Below, in pieces: positions 62,207 through 64,000 of a DNA stretch of 64,000 nucleotides. The stretch's first letter is position 1. Each line of letters begins with the position of its first letter. The translations under genes and the position numbers were made by a program. The notes beneath the pieces were generated by a model that was not told the DNA's origin, ran no database searches, and saw only the letters and a program-made list of their open reading frames with translations. The stretch is taken from NCBI GenBank assembly GCA_947184155.2, contig CAMXCT020006257.1, positions 299,644-363,643 on the forward strand, read 5' to 3'. This stretch comes from Cladocopium goreaui (taxonomy: Eukaryota; Sar; Dinophyceae; Suessiales; Symbiodiniaceae).

Positions 62207-64000
62207 TCAAGGAGACCGTGGAGCCATGATATGAATCTTGGGGTCGAATAGCATGATGCTATGTCCATCGTGAGCGGCCAAAACAGGGCATGGATTCCGG
62301 AAGTGTCTGACGGGATCGTGAAGTGGCCCCTGGCATGCCATCGCCCGGGCGCGCCTGGCGTCCGAAGACTTCCAGGGCACAAGGAGGTCGATGCCGTACA
62401 GAACGAGATCACCCAGAGGGAGTTGAAGAGGGCCGACTTTGGCATTTGGTGGCAGAGGAGGGTTGAGATATAGAATGTATATATGCATATGCTATCTGCT
62501 ATCATATATGCTGCTAAATAGATCTAATATGCATAGTTTGGCCAAGGCACAAACACTCCTTCATCAACACCAGATTCTCATGTTGTCCATTTTGGCATAA
62601 GTTATCCAGAAAGGAAGCCATCCAAGCGACACACACACGAGCCTAGGCAGAGGGCCAATCACAAGACTAATGGCACTTGAAAACCACATTTGGGCCGTCA
62701 TGGCCATTCTATTTTTTTGCATCGGGGATCAAAGAAAAGTTTGTACTAACTTTTTCCAGTAGCATTCCAGGCTTTCGCTTGGAGTTCTGGATAGGCATGC
62801 TGACGACTGGTGATTGCTTTTGTAGAGAACTTACCCATAGAATGCCTGGGCTGTCCATAGGGGATAATCTTGAGATTCAAATTTAATTCCAGAGGGTCAA
62901 AATCACCCAAATAGTTTGAAACAATGTCCCCTTTAAATTACTTTACTTCGTGTGATCCCCACCATGACATTTATACATTTTGTTACTGGCAAATCTTCTG
63001 GCATTCTATCTGACATATTTTCTGGCATTCGATCTGGCATTCTATCTGGCATATCTTCTGGCATTCTACCTGGCATATCTTCTGGCAGATGTTCTGGCAT
63101 ATCTTCTGGCAGATGTTCTGGCATATCTTCTGGCATATCTTCTGGCATATGTTCTGGCATATCTTCTGGCATTCCATCTGGCATTCTATCTGGCATATCT
63201 TCTGGCATATTATCTGGCAAATCTTCTGGCATTCCATCTGGCATTCTATCTAGCATATCTTCTGGCATATTATCTGGCAAATCTGCTGGCATTCTATCTG
63301 GCAAACATTCTGGCACTTTATCTGGCATATCTTCTGGCATTCTAGCTGACATTCTATCTGGCATTCTATCTGGCATACCTTCTGGCATTCTATCTGGCAT
63401 ATCTTCTAACATTCTATCTGGCATATCTTCTGGCACTCTATGTGGCATATCTTTTGGCGTGGATACTCGCGGTTGGGGTCCCGCAGGGAACACTGGGCGT
63501 GGATGGTCGTGGTTGAGGTCCGGCAGGGAACACTGGGCGGGGATACTCGCGGTTGAGGTCCGGCAGGGAACACTGGGCGTGGATGGTCGTGGTTGAGGTC
63601 CGACAGAGAACACTGTGCGTCGAGGGTCGCGGTTGAGCAGGAGGAGGAGGAGAGGAGAGGAGGAGAGGAGGAGAGGAGGAGGAGGAGGACGAGGCAGGAG
63701 GCAGGAGGAGGCAGGAGGAGGCAACTGACATAAAATCTAACAACCCTCACCTGGCAGGTGGGGAAAAATGCAACCCCATATTGTCACTCAACTTTGCAAC
63801 AGGGGTGAAATATATATGGCCTGATTGTATTTGTGCAAGTGGCTGCCATTTGTTTTGACGGGCCCATGCTTTAAATTCCAGCCAGGCATTCAAAAGGCGT
63901 TCGTCATCATGGCCAGACCCCCATAGTTCTGTGTCAATGAGGATGGTTTTCAAAGCATTTCCCACCAGCCAAAGATCGCATCCAAGATGAACCACATGCA
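62207..64000 (-). CDS. Partial multi-exon minus-strand gene, LWGSGHD family
   Basis: The 5' part runs off the right edge. The exon 63751-64000 reads DLWLVGNALKTILIDTELWG, SGHDDERLLNAWLEFKAWAR and HIYFTPVAKLSDNMGL, and ends at CCTGCCAG|GTGAGG. From memory, LWG-GHD followed by an acidic-Leu helix and W-x-EF-x-x-W/F is typical of a very abundant dinoflagellate family of unknown function. Further minus exons are likely at about 62750-62900 (CCTATGG|GTAAGT donor after YPLWTAQAFY) and 62207 to about 62480 (PPNAKVGPLQLPLGDLVLYG, AMACQGPLHDPVRHFRNPCP, LAAHDGHSIMLFDPKIHI, stop TGA). They are separated by minisatellites. Whether all belong to one transcript is uncertain. Confidence 0.5.
62985..63460. 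repeat. 12-bp minisatellite TCTGGCATATCT / TCTGGCATTCTA
   Basis: About 40 copies, with variants TCTGGCAAATCT and TCTGGCAGATGT. As 12 is a multiple of 3, two plus frames and two minus frames stay open; the minus MPDRMPEDMPD-type frame is a by-product. Confidence 0.95.
63457..63640. repeat. 40-bp tandem repeat, 4.5 copies
   Basis: Units start GCGTGGATGGTCGTGGTTGA and end GCAGGGAACACTGG. Two sub-variants (GATACTCGCGG and GATGGTCGTGG) alternate, so the true period may be 80 bp. Confidence 0.92.
63640..63722. repeat. GGA/GAGGA polypurine tract
   Basis: AGGAGGAGGAGAGGAGAGGA-type purine-only sequence broken by GGCAGGAGG. Confidence 0.9.

Noticed and set aside
62933..63743. Minus-strand frame of 263 codons and plus-strand frame of 214 codons
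   Set aside because: They cover the 12-bp minisatellite and the 40-bp repeat; length comes from periods compatible with 3.

Overview
The window looks like nuclear DNA of a dinoflagellate, most likely a member of the Suessiales/Symbiodiniaceae. The reasons are: an 11-kb Ty1/copia polyprotein of dinoflagellate type; lineage-typical gene fragments at both edges (KRPA repeats with a Cys-rich tail on the left, an LWGSGHD block on the right); small exons in AT-rich introns, some apparently with GC donors; very heavy simple-sequence and minisatellite load; and telomere-like AAACCCTAAAT arrays. Species cannot be fixed from this sequence. No rRNA gene, intact tRNA gene, CRISPR array or bacterial operon structure was seen.

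Layout. 1-1363: partial minus-strand gene of a dinoflagellate-specific family. 1634-12748: one uninterrupted minus-strand gag-pol frame (3704 residues) with a long coiled-coil N-terminus, two CCCH zinc fingers, protease, integrase, reverse transcriptase, RNase H and about 880 extra C-terminal residues with a methyltransferase-like motif. 13.7-20.4 kb: a chain of tandem repeats (CT-rich, telomere-like, GGTGTAGGTGGT, ACACTCCACACTTTAC) with a small plus-strand terminal exon near 16.4 kb. 20.4-25.7 kb: mostly non-coding DNA with short inverted-repeat elements. 26.1-29.1 kb: minus-strand multi-exon gene. 29.5-29.9 kb: broken transposase relic. 32.2-34.6 kb: plus-strand exons ending in a stop. 35-41 kb: composite repeats and satellites with an inserted 470-bp inverted-repeat element. 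41.9-44.6 kb: plus-strand six-exon TPR/kinesin-light-chain-like gene. 45.4-49.8 kb: plus-strand series of exons of unknown function. 51.3-52.4 kb: 10-bp satellite. 52.4-58.7 kb: plus-strand exons carrying SET-domain signatures. 56.27-56.51 kb: GC-rich direct repeats around a near-perfect palindrome. 60-61 kb: satellite and duplicated sequence. 62.2-64 kb: minus-strand exons and minisatellites running off the right edge.

The main cross-cutting pattern is about 20 copies of three short inverted-repeat element families (A, B, C). Their ends all read CTGG...CCAG, so each termination supplies G|GT at one end and AG| at the other. In the 26-29 kb gene two introns consist mostly of such elements, which suggests introner-like, splice-competent transposons. 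Gene models were made by eye from open frames, splice consensus and phase; exon edges marked approximate may be wrong by tens of bases.
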